DNA of 64,000 nt from NCBI GenBank assembly GCA_003956705.1, contig QZCP01000171.1, forward strand, positions 1-64,000, in the 5' to 3' direction. Below, one piece after another: positions 12,624 to 45,854 of the stretch. Each line of letters begins with the position of its first letter. The stretch's first letter is position 1. The notes beneath the pieces are model-generated. The model had not been told where the DNA came from. It did not search any database and worked only from the letters and a program-made list of their open reading frames with translations. The stretch comes from Brevipalpus yothersi (taxonomy: Eukaryota > Arthropoda > Arachnida > Trombidiformes > Tenuipalpidae). The position numbers were made by a program, and so were the translations under genes.

Positions 12624-15600
12624 CTCTCACAATGATTACAACAATCTTTATTGCAAGTATGAGTTGATGTTGAGAACTCGATCTTAGAATTGAGTTTATG
12701 TCTCGCATTTCTCTCAATACCTGAGATTAGTTTTGCGTGTGATAAAAACAACTCGATCAAACTGAATCATGACTATTTGTTGCAAGTAAATGAAAATATC
12801 ACAGCCTAACACACACTCTGGCTCATGTTTAGGTATCAACAACAATCGAGTAATCAGCAATAAACAGGCAATCATAAGAGCCGCTGTAGTTGTTGAAGCC
12901 CCTATTCGTTATGATAGCATATGCACCTTTTGCGGTTAATCATGATTGACGCTTAGGTAAGCTAATTGAATGCCGAAAGTTGGATGGCTCTGATTTTTAC
13001 CAAACAATCAGTTCACATGATAAGCATCAGAAAGGCAGCTTTTTCACAATGTAAATTTGCTCTATTTTTGAGTGTCGGCATGTGTCCAATTTGGGAGGAT
13101 ATTTTTCAACAGATTGTCGGAAATTTGAGTTCAAGGTTTGAGGGAAGTTCTCTGCCAGAACCTCAAGACTATATTCTAGACCGAACATTTCATCCATAAA
13201 TTGTACCTTCAAGTTTGCCATCGACAATGACTATTTATGCTGAAATTCTTACCGATATATCCAGATATTTAGCACTATATTGAATCGGCAAGGTCTTTCT
13301 GCTAATCCAGGATTAGTTGAGAGCTAACATCTATTGGAACTACCGATGAGGATTTCTAAAATCACAAATCATTGGTTTGATGAGTGATTCGATACTGTTC
13401 GTTTTATGGTTATAATGTCCAAACATTTGGATGAATAGAAATTCTTCTGTAGGCAAAGTTTTCTCCCAACTTATACCGTTACCATGAATGAGAGCTTACA
13501 TATTAGTAGCTATTATCGGATCTGTTAGATGATCAAGAGGCTATGATGAATGATTATGAGTACACTTGTATTGAACGTGGCCAATAAGTATACCTTTTGT
13601 GGAATATTATTAGTTTGTGGATACTATTTTTATTGTGCTCAATGTAGTGATAATGACAATAAGGTTACTGGTTAGATGGATCAAATAATGAACGAAAGCA
13701 CCATCATCATCATACATTATTTGGGTTGACAGTGGTCCTCAGAATGATGACTGATTGAATCTCTCTCGGAGATGCAAAGATAGATATTTTCTGACACAAA
13801 GAATGCTAGCAAAAGAATTCCAACTGATCTTCATTGGTGATACCTGCCGATGAAAGCATATCAAATCATGTGTAAGGTGGCATCAACACTAGAATATTTG
13901 TGTGTATATGTGTGTCCATTGCTATTGTTGAAATATATTACTGGGGCTCGTTTCGATGGATAACAGATTTACAGAGAGGAATGTTAACATAGTGTAGCTA
14001 TTGGAGTGGAAACAGTAGAGTGCAAGAATTTTGGTCGTCTGGGTGAAGAATGAATGCACTTGCTAGATTGTTTTGGAGTGAAGAATTGAGAGTAGGAAAG
14101 AAAGAAAGAGAGAGAGAGAGAGAAAATCAAGAAGAGACAATATTAACGATTCAATGGTGTAACCCTGTCAACTTGATAAAATTAGAAATAATAATTTTCA
14201 TCATTTCATTCCCTGTTCACCTTCCATCACAACCAATAACTGTATGCACATTCATAAATAAGATGGAAACATATTGAGATGGAGGGAAAAAATATGAAAA
14301 CAAAATTCCATGAACTCCAAATTTAAACTCATACCTTGTGATGCTAAAAATATTTTTCCCATATCAGGCGAATATTTGTCCATCAGATAGACATCGATAT
14401 GCTTCACATTTACTCGTTCTGCTCAAAACCCAGACGATTGACACTTTTGAGCATCTCAACACTGCTAAATTTCCACAGCATTGCTTCCACTACTATATTC
14501 TGTCATGAGAAAAGCATATGTTAGTCAAGTAAGAGAGAGAGGCTGAGAAGAGCTACTATTGATGGTGAAAGCTGTATAGTCTCTCTCAAGTATCAGAAGA
14601 AAAGAATTCTGAATGTGATGTAGTCAATGTGCTCTTAAAATGTTCCTATCACGAGATAAATGACACACACATTTACACACAAGTTGGTAAATGTCTGTCG
14701 ATTAGACATTCCATTAGAGACATCTTACAGCTTACTTTACTTTTTTTATTCCCTCTTCTTCTTTATGCTTTTCATCTGTATTTGGGTTTCGATTCACTTA
14801 ACAGAGTCTTCAAGATACTCTCATACTGGCTCTCAAAAAAGAGATGTTAATTTTTAATGATCTGTATCATAATATTTCTCCTCTCAATAACTTGGATAAG
14901 TGTTGCCTTGAAGCCGAACAATAATCACACACTTACGCATGCAACTGTGCTAATATTTTCTTTTCAACATCTTCCTCGCACAATTCTTCTTGAGCATTCT
15001 TTCTCAGAATATTTGAGTCAAATTTATTTATCAAAACTCAAGTTATTCCAATTGGAGTTCGTTTTCCAGTTCCGTTTAAACAGAGTTTCCACAAGGTATA
15101 GGTTCTGGGGAGGACAATGAATATTGACCATGAAACTACATACACACATCCAGAAAAGCTAAAGTATGAGCAGAAAAGATCAATAAATGAGCCGAAAAGA
15201 CACAAGATTGATGTTCTTCTATTCTCATTGCTTGCCTACTTATATGGACCAATTTTTCTTACCTTTTATCATGAGGAGAACAAATGTCACACACTCAAGC
15301 GAGAATAAGCAATAAAGTGAACCTCCTGAATCTATTGGTACCACTTATTAGGGATCCACTTTTGTTCACTTCTAAATGGACCGATATTGATTCCACTTGC
15401 TATGATTGAACAGTAGTAGTGATAGTAGTAGTAGCAGTGGTAAAAGTACAGTGTAGAGGCAAACATGTACATCTAAACAGTGTGTGGAAGAGAAAAAAAG
15501 GCGACAGAATGTTCACCAACAATTCATCCAAGCCAGTATCTCTTTTCCTTTGAGAGCATCCTATTTTTAAGCCAAAGGCGAATGAATTGAACGATATTGT

Positions 15601-16154
15601 TGAACCTTTTTCTTTTCGTCTCTCTCTCCCTTTTATCGTACAAGCTCTATTCTATTGCTGAAAAGTTTGCCGATATATAAATCTTCTAGTGTCTTTTCCA
15701 CTTCTCTATCTCTTTTCGCTCCCTGGATTCATTTTCATCTGTATTCACAATCACGACCAGTTGAATTGTGACTATTTGCGCGGCTTCGATTTTAGGAGCA
15801 TTCTTGTTTGAGCAAATTTGAACAAGCTCAATCGCGCGCGAAAGCGAATAATCGAGCCCTCGAACACACACACACACATATACTCAGATACACACAGATT
15901 TATTCAATGATGGAAGAAAAGGTAATCGTATTGTGTGTTCATTGATATCTGTTGGACTGACAAAAGAGATTCTCCTCTTTTTTTCTACTTGATTATACGG
16001 AAGACAATTCACATCAAACAAGAAAATTGACTTCTTCACGCCTATCGGTTTACCAATGTAAGCCAATAGAAGAAGATTGATATCAAATTTTTCCATCATC
16101 ACATCAATGGCCAGTCCAATAAAAGTGGTTTACTCTCTCTCTCCTTCTTTTCAG

Positions 16155-16457
16155 ATGAACCTTCATGGATTATTGGTATTGGTAGCATTTTCAGTGGTAA
16201 AGTGGTTGATTGATGATTTTAGCAAACTATCAACCAGAATCCACCTTACTAGGAAAGATGATTCAGAGGCAAGTGATCATCGAAACTTTTTGCTTAGTCC
16301 CAGAGTTTCAAGTCCTTTTCTGCAAACATTCTATTCGAATGGATGCTCTTATTTGAATACAAACTTTCCATTCACCACAGAAGTGAACAAAAAATGTGTT
16401 CAGATCTCAACTGATCCAGATCTACAAAATAAAGAAGGAATCACAATCACAATATGA
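16155..16457 (+). CDS. Hypothetical 100-residue ORF with hydrophobic start (weak)
   Basis: The ATG lies directly after a CT-rich tract ending in CAG, which looks like a splice acceptor. The frame encodes 100 residues starting MNLHGLLVLVAFSVVKWLID, a hydrophobic segment that could be a signal peptide or membrane anchor, followed by a non-repetitive region with two cysteines. The frame is also open upstream to 16077. An AATAAA-like string follows the stop at once. I recognise no family. It could be a small secreted protein, the last exon of an unseen gene, or chance. Confidence 0.25.
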   Translation: MNLHGLLVLVAFSVVKWLIDDFSKLSTRIHLTRKDDSEASDHRNFLLSPRVSSPFLQTFYSNGCSYLNTNFPFTTEVNKKCVQISTDPDLQNKEGITITI

Positions 16458-19191
16458 ATAAAAAAAAGAAAAAAGTTCTCCTGAAAATTCCCACAAAAGT
16501 AAGGATGAAATGCCAGTTTAATATTCCCACAATTAGTCGTAAATTTTTTTTTCTAATTACTATCCTTCTCACGATTTCTGTAACGCTCAAAATTCGCAAG
16601 CCTTAGAAGTTTGTGCAATTTAGATCTGCAAAATCGGAACTTTTAAAAAATTTCGGAAACCCAATAATGTACTGTCATCTAGCGGACCGTATTCGAGTTA
16701 CTCAGATTCATGATTTTCAAAAATTGGAAGAATAATTTGTATATGAAGTTCATATTATGAACCCAATGATATTCGATAATGTTTTCCTGAAAGATTTGAA
16801 GCGCACCAGAATTTCGGCTATTTTTTGAACCAATTAATTTAAAATAATTTTTGAAAGTAGCGAAATTTTTTCTCGATTTTTTTTGATCTCATATCAGTGA
16901 AAATGAAAATTTATTGTGAAAAAAATCTTGACAATATGTTTATAAAATTTGTTTGTTTTTTGTTTCATTTCAAATAAGCACATAAAATGCGTTATTGCTT
17001 TAAAAAGAGGTTTTATAATCTGGGGAAATTTTCTACCAGTCTTTCTTCTGATCTTCGATGTGATGGTTTTGTCCTCTTTCTTTTGTGCAATTTTTGGCAT
17101 TATTTTTGCTCAGGTAGCTTGAATAAAAATTTTTTTCTAAAATTGAAGCATTCGTGTGATGGGCTCTCTTTGAGATGATTCCAATTGATATCTCATACAT
17201 CCATGAGCCATATCTATCTGATGTGAATTTTCCATAGCTGTATATATGCTTTTATCCATTCCAAGGGATGACTTTATGAGCTTCCAACCATCACACTGAT
17301 CTTCAAGCCACCAAAAGCATAAGAAAATTTGTAACTTCTACAAATGAGAATGTTTTGGGGGTTAACAATTCAATAGAATAACAATTCGTAGTAGTTTGTG
17401 GGATTTGAGCGATTAAGGAAAAATATTCAATAGAACCAGACTAGAACTAAAGCAAATATTCTTGCTTCTAACTATCAGATGAGTTGGAGTATTTTTTTCT
17501 TCTTGTGGAAAACATTCGACAGATCGGTTAAAGAGGGGATGACACTAAATTTTATATTCATTTAACTATAAGGGCTCCAGTAATTAGAGGGAATAATATT
17601 CTATGGAATAGATTTGAAGATTGAGATAACTTTTGGAAGATGATGCTGAATGATGCTGGTTTTGTTGTGTCCACAATAGAGGGCAACGAATAACCTTCTT
17701 TTGGATGGGTTAATTTTACAAGATGAATTTGTCAGTATAACAATTTTTTCCCCTCACTTGGCATTAGGAGAAAGAATCCTAGCTTTTCTTTTCATAATAA
17801 TAAATAGACAGATCATGTAAGAAGTATAATATTTGACAATTTTTGACTCATCAAATCAGAAGAAGCAATAGAATTAGAGGAAATAAAATTAATTATTATG
17901 AGAAATTGGTTTTTGATCGTTGAAAATTGATGTATTAATGATTGAATGAATTGTTTTGCTTGTTCAATAAAATTGCGGCAATTGTTCATCAGGGTAAACC
18001 AATTTGACTGATCATTTCGGAATCATATGTGTTACTGCAAGAAGGTGTAGAGCTGTACGTAAGATGCTTGAATGTCTGTGTCCAGTGTTCTGAGTAGCTT
18101 TACACAATATCACAAATCATCATCATAACAATTCACCAGACCATGAATTGAATGATGTTATTTTATTTAGGCATATCATATACTCATCATTCTTGGGGTA
18201 AATTATTCATTAGGAGTGAGAAAGAGAGAGAGAGATATCTTCTGTTTTTGGCAGTTGATTGGCTACTACTTCGAATTGGATTCTCGGCATGCTTGCTTTC
18301 ATTCAAACTTGATATCCATCTTTTCGATCAATACTCCCAAAGTTCTAATATCTTTTCATTCATTCATCGAATAATATCGAAAGACAAGATGAGCCATGTT
18401 AAGTGTTGCTGAACATTTGAATCATCATCGAATGTGTTAATAAGATAGAAAGAGAGTGAGAGAGAAAGAAAAAGAGAAAGAGAAAGAGAAAGAAAGATGG
18501 AAAGGTTGCTGACAGAATTCTCATCTTTTCCTTCTGGGCACTTTTTGCTCATCTTGCGTTTCAAACGGTAGCAATAATAACACTTTTCCAAGCAAAGAAC
18601 TGTGTTTATATTCGCCTCAGTGTATGTGTGTATGTGTTATAAGGCATGTGTGAGTGTATGTGTGTGTGTATGTGTTGCTTCCGAAAAGATGATGAAAGTA
18701 ATAATACTTATACCCACAGGCTGATATAACGGTATGAGTAAAGTATATTTTGAAATGATTGCCATCATGTTTATCTAGAAATTTTTCATTCCTTTCCTCT
18801 TTTTTCTCTTTCTTTCCCTTTTTCTCTCTCTCGATTTTAACATTTCATACTTGTTTGCTGGTGAACAATATTATTCGTATCATGTTCATTGGTCTTTCAG
18901 AACAATATCACTTTGCTTGGCAATAAAAGTGTATAAGATTATTTTCGTCCCAACACACATACACACACATGTACACTATTTTCATGATGACAGAAAACAA
19001 TCATAACTTTTTCTTCCCTCGGAAACATTTCACTCTACTCTGGCGACCAAGTGAATATGCATGTATATATATTCAAAATGTTCAATCAAAGTGAATTCTG
19101 CATTCTTTCTCCTTCGATCTATCTTTCTTTCTCTCTCTCTCTCTCTCTTTCCTCAATTTGAATAAATGGACAATATGGATCTGGATCAAGG

Positions 19192-39826
<20,635 letters not shown>

Positions 39827-40230
39827 ACCACAATGCTAGCTGCACCCACACTTATCGGCTCGTGTCGTCCCGTTTTGGTGTTTACCTCCTCTGTCCGCAT
39901 CTCCCGTCGATCAAGACGATCTAATTGATTTAATTAATTTACCTTTTCCTGAACCCAATAATCAAAGAAGAGAAAAAACTCTGCTACCTCACTTTTGCTG
40001 TTGCTGCTGAACTTAAGCTATCTCTCACTTTGCTCAATCACCTTTGGCTCTATCTCTCTTCTTCACCAATTAACGATTACAATCGAGCGATAATGATGAT
40101 TATGATGATGGCCACTATTTTTCCACAATAACAACCAGTATAAACATTAACCAATCAACCAGTAACAATTATAATATTCAACGATGATGATTGTGAAAGA
40201 AAAAAAAGTGTCCACACATAGACATTAATA

Positions 40231-40283
40231 CACACACATACACACAAACACACACACAGAGACACACAAACACACAGACACAG
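40231..40283. repeat. Degenerate (CA)n run
   Basis: CACACA units interrupted by single T, A and G changes, about 400 bp upstream of the RASL10 start codon and so perhaps in its 5' UTR or promoter. Confidence 0.85.
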
Positions 40284-42050
40284 AAACAGATAGTTATGAA
40301 AGTAGTAACAATCAATGGATAGGATGACTAGTTGATCAGAACCTTGAGATTTTTCCTTTCTTGATAACTTGAATAACGATCAACGAAAATTATCATGTAG
40401 AACACATTGGAACGTAGGCCTTTGGGAATTGAGGTTAACTTAATTTGTAGTTGTTGCTGCTGTAGTTGTTGTAAGATGTTAATGATCCATTAAGATGGTC
40501 TTTATGTTTTGGATTAGATAAACGAAAAAAATATCACTACTCAATAGAGGATGATAATTTACACTTTTTTCCGAATAATGAGACGAATTATGATTATAAC
40601 GGTAATTGATCGATTGAGTAAATTTTTTTCACTTTTTCTATGATGAGTTCTTTTTTCGCACAATCAATCGCTTCTTGAATCGAAAATTATGCAATCACAT
40701 TGACGTTAAGGAGAATGAAGAGGTGTATATAAGAAGAAGAAGAACAAGTGATGGACTTTTTGGGTATATATATATATATTCTAGGTGGAGAATAGCATCA
40801 AAGGAATAATGTTGCTGGATGGTTGTATGGTATATGTTTGGAATAGCTTGAAGCAAAATAACAGATAAAAGTCAAAACAATACCATTTTTGGGGCAATAT
40901 AAACGAATCGTTTGCTCATCTCCTGGAGCGATGAAAAGTCTACTATGAATGATGATATTATGAGGATCCGTAGAATGATCAAAATTTTGTCGACTATGAA
41001 ATTATTTTCACACCCTTTTCGAATGATGATGAACCAGTGGGAGTTGATTAAGAGAAGAAGAGAGAGGAAGAAGAGAAACGATAATGAATATAATTTTCCA
41101 CAAAATTCAATGGCTATAAGTGGATCAAACAAGGCATCAGGAGAAAACTAAGTTGTATTATCATCACTCATGTAAGAATGTTGCCAAAATTGGTAGGAAA
41201 TTCCAAGATAAGATAACTTTTCGAAATGGACACACTTTTTCGTTGTCTCTGAAACAGTCTTGTGTACAAACACACAGAACACAATTGTTAACAATGATTA
41301 GGGAGGAATAATTGATTAACAATAAGAGATGAATTTTTTTCACTTAACGGTGTTGTTACTGTTGATGAGGATGTTGCTTTTGGCGGTTCTTTAAGTTGTT
41401 GATGTTGATGTTGTTGTTAAGTGTGTGATGTGGAATGTAAACGATGGTCAAGTGATCCGGATCCAGTGTTGATAAAAGTAAAGTGAGCAGAATATTTGTG
41501 TGAGTAAAGTGTTGATTAAGTGTTCAATTAGATTGAGAATTGATTTTTTTTCTTCCTCGCTTTGTTCGCTGTCACTGATTAAAAATTTTGATGATCTAAT
41601 ATGATGATGTCTTATTGCTTCCACAAATGGTATCATCATTACTGGTATGATAGAAAATTATGTTTAAATAATACACTGGAATCAAATTGAATTGTAGGTG
41701 AGAAAAAATGCTCAATATACCGGATAACATGTTCAAGTGTGTACTGATCAATTTGAATCATCATCATTCTCATAAAATTTGAACAAGTGTGGACATCATT
41801 TCTCTCCTCTCTTAACATTTCCAATAGTATGTCCATCATCTTCTCTATTCTTTTCTCTTCTCGATCCTCTTTTTGCTCTTCCTTTCTTCATTTACTCGAT
41901 ACATATACACAAAGACCTACAGACACATATGCACGGAATATACGCACACACACTCTCTCTAATACTCCGATAGAGATGCTTGATAATGATGAGAACAACT
42001 TTCAACGACGATGGATGCAACGGAAAAGGATGAAGAGATCTGGATGAGGT

Positions 42051-42052
<2 letters not shown>

Positions 42053-42098
<46 letters not shown>

Positions 42099-42172
42099 TT
42101 CAAGCAGAGAGACTGTGTGTTTCAAGAGAGAGAAAGATATTCGTCTTCTTTTTCGATGTCGAAAGAACATGG

Positions 42173-42214
<42 letters not shown>
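42053..42214. repeat. Paired (GA)n runs
   Basis: GA runs at 42053-42095 and 42176-42214, both on the plus strand, separated by 80 bp. Arg-Glu frames across them are repeat artefacts. Confidence 0.93.
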
Positions 42215-42215
<1 letters not shown>

Positions 42216-43786
42216 GAAGGAGCTTGAGAGAGTATGTTACATAATTTCCATTCTCTCTCCAGACTCTCTCTTTCTCTTTCTCTCTCATAGCCATAGAGCG
42301 TTTCTAAGTGATGCCGAATAACTAGATCGATACAGAGTCGGACAGAGATCGAGTTCGAAGTTTCTATCCTACTTTCTCCCTGAAATATCCGCATCTTTCT
42401 ACCGTTCATTTGCTCTCTTTCTCTCTTTCTCTCTTTCCATCATCCCCCATTGCACAGCCTCTTCCACATTCTTTCCATCTCTCTCTCTTCACGATATTCC
42501 TTATTATATGAATCTCTCTAGTCTTCTCCTCTCACTCCCCATTTCATCGATTCTCATCCAACAACTTTTTTGACTTTCTCCATTCCATTTCCTCTATTTT
42601 TTTTTCCTTTTTTCCATCTTTCTCTCTCTCTCTCTCTGTCTTTATCTCTCTCTCTCTTGTTTTTGTAACGATACATACTCCTACAGCACATTTGATTTCC
42701 TTTTCAATTGTGTCCACTTGTAAATGTTCTCAAAATGAAAGAGAGCAGATCAAGATGATGATCCCATCAAAAAGTTATTGCTCTCTCATCTCAGGTCATA
42801 TTCAAGCTCAAATAATGTCTTCCACTGATTTTGGTGTCAATAGGAGGTGATATCTGATCATTTTGCTCAATTTTGCGGTCAATCGATGGCGTTGAACTTT
42901 TACTGTGCAAGAGGGACATTTTTGTCGCTCCATAATCGATATTATTTTCGCGTTTAGACAATATTTGTGATATTTTATGCCTGAACACTATGTCAGTTGA
43001 ATATTCACCGAAAATTCAGGTTCATTTGATTATAATTCTGATCTAAAATTCTGGCTACTGGGGGAATATCTTTTCCGTGCTGAGGAAAGTTTGACAAAGT
43101 TCCGAAACTAGTGGGCATTTAGACAAAATATATGTGTTCTGATATCGTCGAAGCGATAAATTCGAGTATAAGAGATAAAAATTCGTGATGAAAGATGTTT
43201 GGAATATTTGATACGATTGACTCCAATAGAAGCAAACCATTTTTTTCTGGTTGAATTGCCATACTTCACCACAGAAGTGAATATAATCGAATATGACTAG
43301 ACCTCGAGATTCCAAAAAATGAAAGTCGAAATCATTACAGAATAGATGAAAAAACTCCATGAACGAAAAGAGGAGAGAATATTGCTATGAGCATGATAAA
43401 ATGAGATCATTCAACCAATTTGATGACAAAAAATTCGTATTTCTCATGCTGTCAAATCTGTAGACAATCAAGAATCATTCAAACAAACAATCCAGCCAAC
43501 AATCAGTTTTCAACGCCAAGGAGAGAAAAAGATGATGCATCAATGGCAATACAGATAGAAGATTATGAGTGAGAATGAGACTAATAATATTTCTGAATAT
43601 ATGAGATAATCGATATTCACAGAACGCTTATTTTAATGAATCAAAATTCTTCTCATTCTTCCATGTAAATTTGAGAATAGATGAACTTGTATCATAAAAT
43701 TCCGACAAGATTTTAATATGGCTATTCTGAGGAACTAGATATTTTTATGAATAGAGAGAGAATGATGAACCAGCTCCTTCCAATAA

Positions 43787-44826
43787 TTAATTTCCAATAT
43801 TTCCTAGGTTTATAGTAGTTGACTTTTGTTGTTTTAAAAATTGATATCTGTTGCAATAATCTGTGTAGCCACCATGATCCATAATGCTGTCGATCCACTG
43901 TCTCCAAAAAGACACATTCACATAGAAAGCTGATTTACTGGGGATCAAAAACATTTTGTCACAATATTTCCAATTTTCTTCTCTTCAAGAAAAATATTTC
44001 TAATCACTCACTTGCAATACTGAAAGCCGCCTGATATGAGTCCTATCAGCATATCTCCAGAATTTCCTTCATTTTTCAACACAGCAGGACCTCCTGAATC
44101 ACCATAACAAGTACCTCTAATTTCACCAGAGGTACAAAAGTATTTGGGACTTGAAAAACCAGGGTAGAAGCTACAATTACCATCTGGTAGCAATTGGATA
44201 TCAGTTTTCATCAGAATGGAAGAGCTTTCTCCTGGCGGTACCTCATTACTTTTTGTATTGGAGACATTGAGGTATCCCCAGCCAGCAACTGTTATGCTCT
44301 TTTTTGCATCTAATCTATGATTAGATTTGATCATATTGATTTTTTTAAATTTATACGGTTCCTGATCCAATTGAATTGGCTGTCTCAATTTCATGAGAGC
44401 AATGTCTCCTCCTTTGTCTTTTGGACAAAAGTATTCACTCACTTGATGTTTTATTCCACTTTTAAATGTAGATACAGTGTTGTCATAATTTGGAATCACG
44501 TAATGCATTCCTCTGGTCAGACCTGCTCTCATCACATGTTCCACGGTAAGAATCCAATATGACCCTAAAATCACGCCAGCACCGTAATTATCCGACGGAT
44601 TATCACTATGGCTAATAGCTACAATGTAAGGGAATTCATCTTTATTAGCCTTTTGGCCATTACGAATTTTCGATCCTTCAGGTGGGTCTTTTCTGAGATG
44701 GTGATTAGAGAATTGTCCAGTTGAGTATTTTAATTTGCTTGATTCATCTTGTTCCTTTGTTTGAGAGTAAGATGGAGATGGAAAATTGGAGCAAAACACA
44801 ATAAGTATCACGCTCAAGAAATCCAT
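43787..44826 (-). CDS. Secreted S1-family (chymotrypsin-fold) serine protease, two exons
   Basis: Exons 44826-44012 and 43937-43787, split by a 74-bp intron (GTGAGT...CCCCAG), encode 321 residues. The N-terminus is hydrophobic like a signal peptide. A likely activation cleavage follows Lys53 (GSK/IRNG, an unusual form of IVGG). The triad is intact: His97 in WILTVEHV, Asp141 in GGDIALMKL, Ser244 in GTCYGDSGGP. Exon 2 supplies the family's C-terminal part, including NVSFWRQWIDSI. Two oddities are visible. Both cysteines of the Cys42-Cys58 disulfide next to the catalytic His are missing (GAGV and EHVM instead). The residue equivalent to 189, which is Asp in trypsins, is Gly, so trypsin specificity is unlikely and small or hydrophobic P1 residues are more plausible. 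Cys168-182 and 191-220 equivalents remain. Mites carry expanded protease families, some catalytically dead; this one is not inactivated at the triad. Natural substrate unknown. Confidence 0.93.
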
Positions 44827-45274
44827 TTGAAAATTTATACTTTTCTATCAAAATTCACAATACATAATTTTGGAAACAGTTCTTTTTCTTTCAATTCAAT
44901 TTTTCTGTTAACTCAGATGATTTTCATTCTCCAGATTATGGAAATATTCTGTTACCCTTCAAACTTGCGCTTGCTTAGCTTTCTCGGTATCAGATGTCGA
45001 AGGTCTTTTGGTTGGAATTAAATTAGCTAAATTGTTAGGCCATTTACTTTCATCTAGAAGAATAAATTTTCGAAAGTTTTTCTAGCTAAAAGTGAGAATT
45101 TGATGAGTTTCTCGACTGGTGGAATGAGCTTCTTGTATCCTCAAATGCAATGAAGTCCATACTGCTTGTTGCTCAATTTGTTTCTGATGATTTAGGAATG
45201 CGATTCATAAGATCTAAATTCGCCGATCAAAACTCATGATTGGTATCCAATTTTCCAGAGGGAGCATGCAAGAG

Positions 45275-45298
45275 TCACATCATCCCGGGATGATGTGA
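45275..45298. repeat. 24-bp perfect palindrome
   Basis: The left half TCACATCATCCC is followed directly by its exact reverse complement GGGATGATGTGA, with no spacer. It abuts a second palindrome on the right. Confidence 0.95.
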
Positions 45299-45320
45299 TA
45301 GATAATCGGCCGATTATCTA
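45299..45320. repeat. 22-bp perfect palindrome
   Basis: The left half TAGATAATCGG is followed directly by its exact reverse complement CCGATTATCTA. It begins at the base after the 24-bp palindrome ends and is unrelated to it in sequence. Confidence 0.95.
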
Positions 45321-45324
45321 AACA

Positions 45325-45678
45325 TCACCACATCTCGGCTAGTTGAAGACAGCTATTTAATTCACGTAGTTTCAAACAAAATGAGAAAGTTCTCATGCAT
45401 GGACCATGGTCAGGGAAGGTATCATGAATCTGTGGTTCTGGCCAAAGAGGACCTCTAATCGAATCAAAAGGCCACATACTCCAGCGTTTTGAATAAAAAT
45501 TTACCAACTTTTCGAAAGCAACATACAGCCTATTCGAAGAACCCGAGATATCAATGCTAATCAATTGATGGACAACAATGTCAGAAGGTGCAATTGTCTT
45601 CGGGACTCTCATCCACCGGTGCCACTGAATGTGCGAGTTTGTCTCTTTCTTGGTCCTACCTGTTCCGGAACGCAACAC
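45325..45678 (-). CDS. Unassigned open frame in a GC-richer block (weak)
   Basis: About 118 codons are open on the minus strand with mixed, non-repetitive composition (many Trp, Pro, Cys; for example WSMWPFDSIRGPLWPEPQIH). The first codon is GTG, with an in-frame stop a few codons upstream, so it would need an upstream splice acceptor to be a real exon. A shorter frame is open on the plus strand at 45565-45759. I recognise no family. It could be a decayed gene, an insertion of foreign origin or chance. Confidence 0.2.
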   Translation of the reverse strand: MLRSGTGRTKKETNSHIQWHRWMRVPKTIAPSDIVVHQLISIDISGSSNRLYVAFEKLVNFYSKRWSMWPFDSIRGPLWPEPQIHDTFPDHGPCMRTFSFCLKLRELNSCLQLAEMW

Positions 45679-45833
45679 GATACCCTACGAGCTGGCTACC
45701 AAATTGTCAGCTTTTATGATGAAGGGGAAAAGTTTTGCATTGTTGAATTGAGAGTTTGAGGCTCAGATTGTATAGATGAAGAGAAAAACTGGCAAAAATT
45801 TTTTTTATCGAAACAGATTTGTTTATAAAGAAA

Positions 45834-45854
45834 ACACACACACACACACACACT
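45834..45854. repeat. Short (CA)n run
   Basis: CA repeat followed at once by TGTGTGT, so the right end can fold back on the run. Confidence 0.85.

Larger units (their letters stand above)
9180..19191. other. Intergenic stretch between FoxD and RASL10
   Basis: About 10 kb upstream of FoxD and downstream of RASL10. It contains GA/CT tracts at 9613-9656 (CT), 9754-9802 (GA), 9923-9976 (GA), 10281-10308 (CT) and 12537-12620 (GA). Two weak coding candidates (10840-11086 and 16155-16457, both plus) are listed separately. Otherwise I see nothing I can name. FoxD enhancers are an expectation, not an observation. Confidence 0.6.
39827..43786. other. RASL10 upstream region
   Basis: About 4 kb between the RASL10 start codon and the 3' end of the protease gene. 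The first 120 bp hold several CG dinucleotides and fit a 5' UTR or promoter. Further out are a degenerate (CA)n run (40231-40283), a short (TA)n at 40764-40777, paired GA runs (42053-42095 and 42176-42214) and a pyrimidine-rich block (42400-42660). A weak minus-strand open frame (41642-41887) is discussed in the findings. No gene is recognised. Confidence 0.6.

Noticed and set aside
42791..43000. Minus-strand frame of about 73 codons (RHKISQILSKRENNIDYGAT region)
   Set aside because: Non-repetitive but too short, starts with GTG after an in-frame stop, and matches nothing I know; left out as probable chance.
43787..44826. Protease as a catalytically inactive mite paralogue
   Set aside because: His, Asp and Ser of the triad are all present in their family contexts, so there is no sequence ground to call it inactive.
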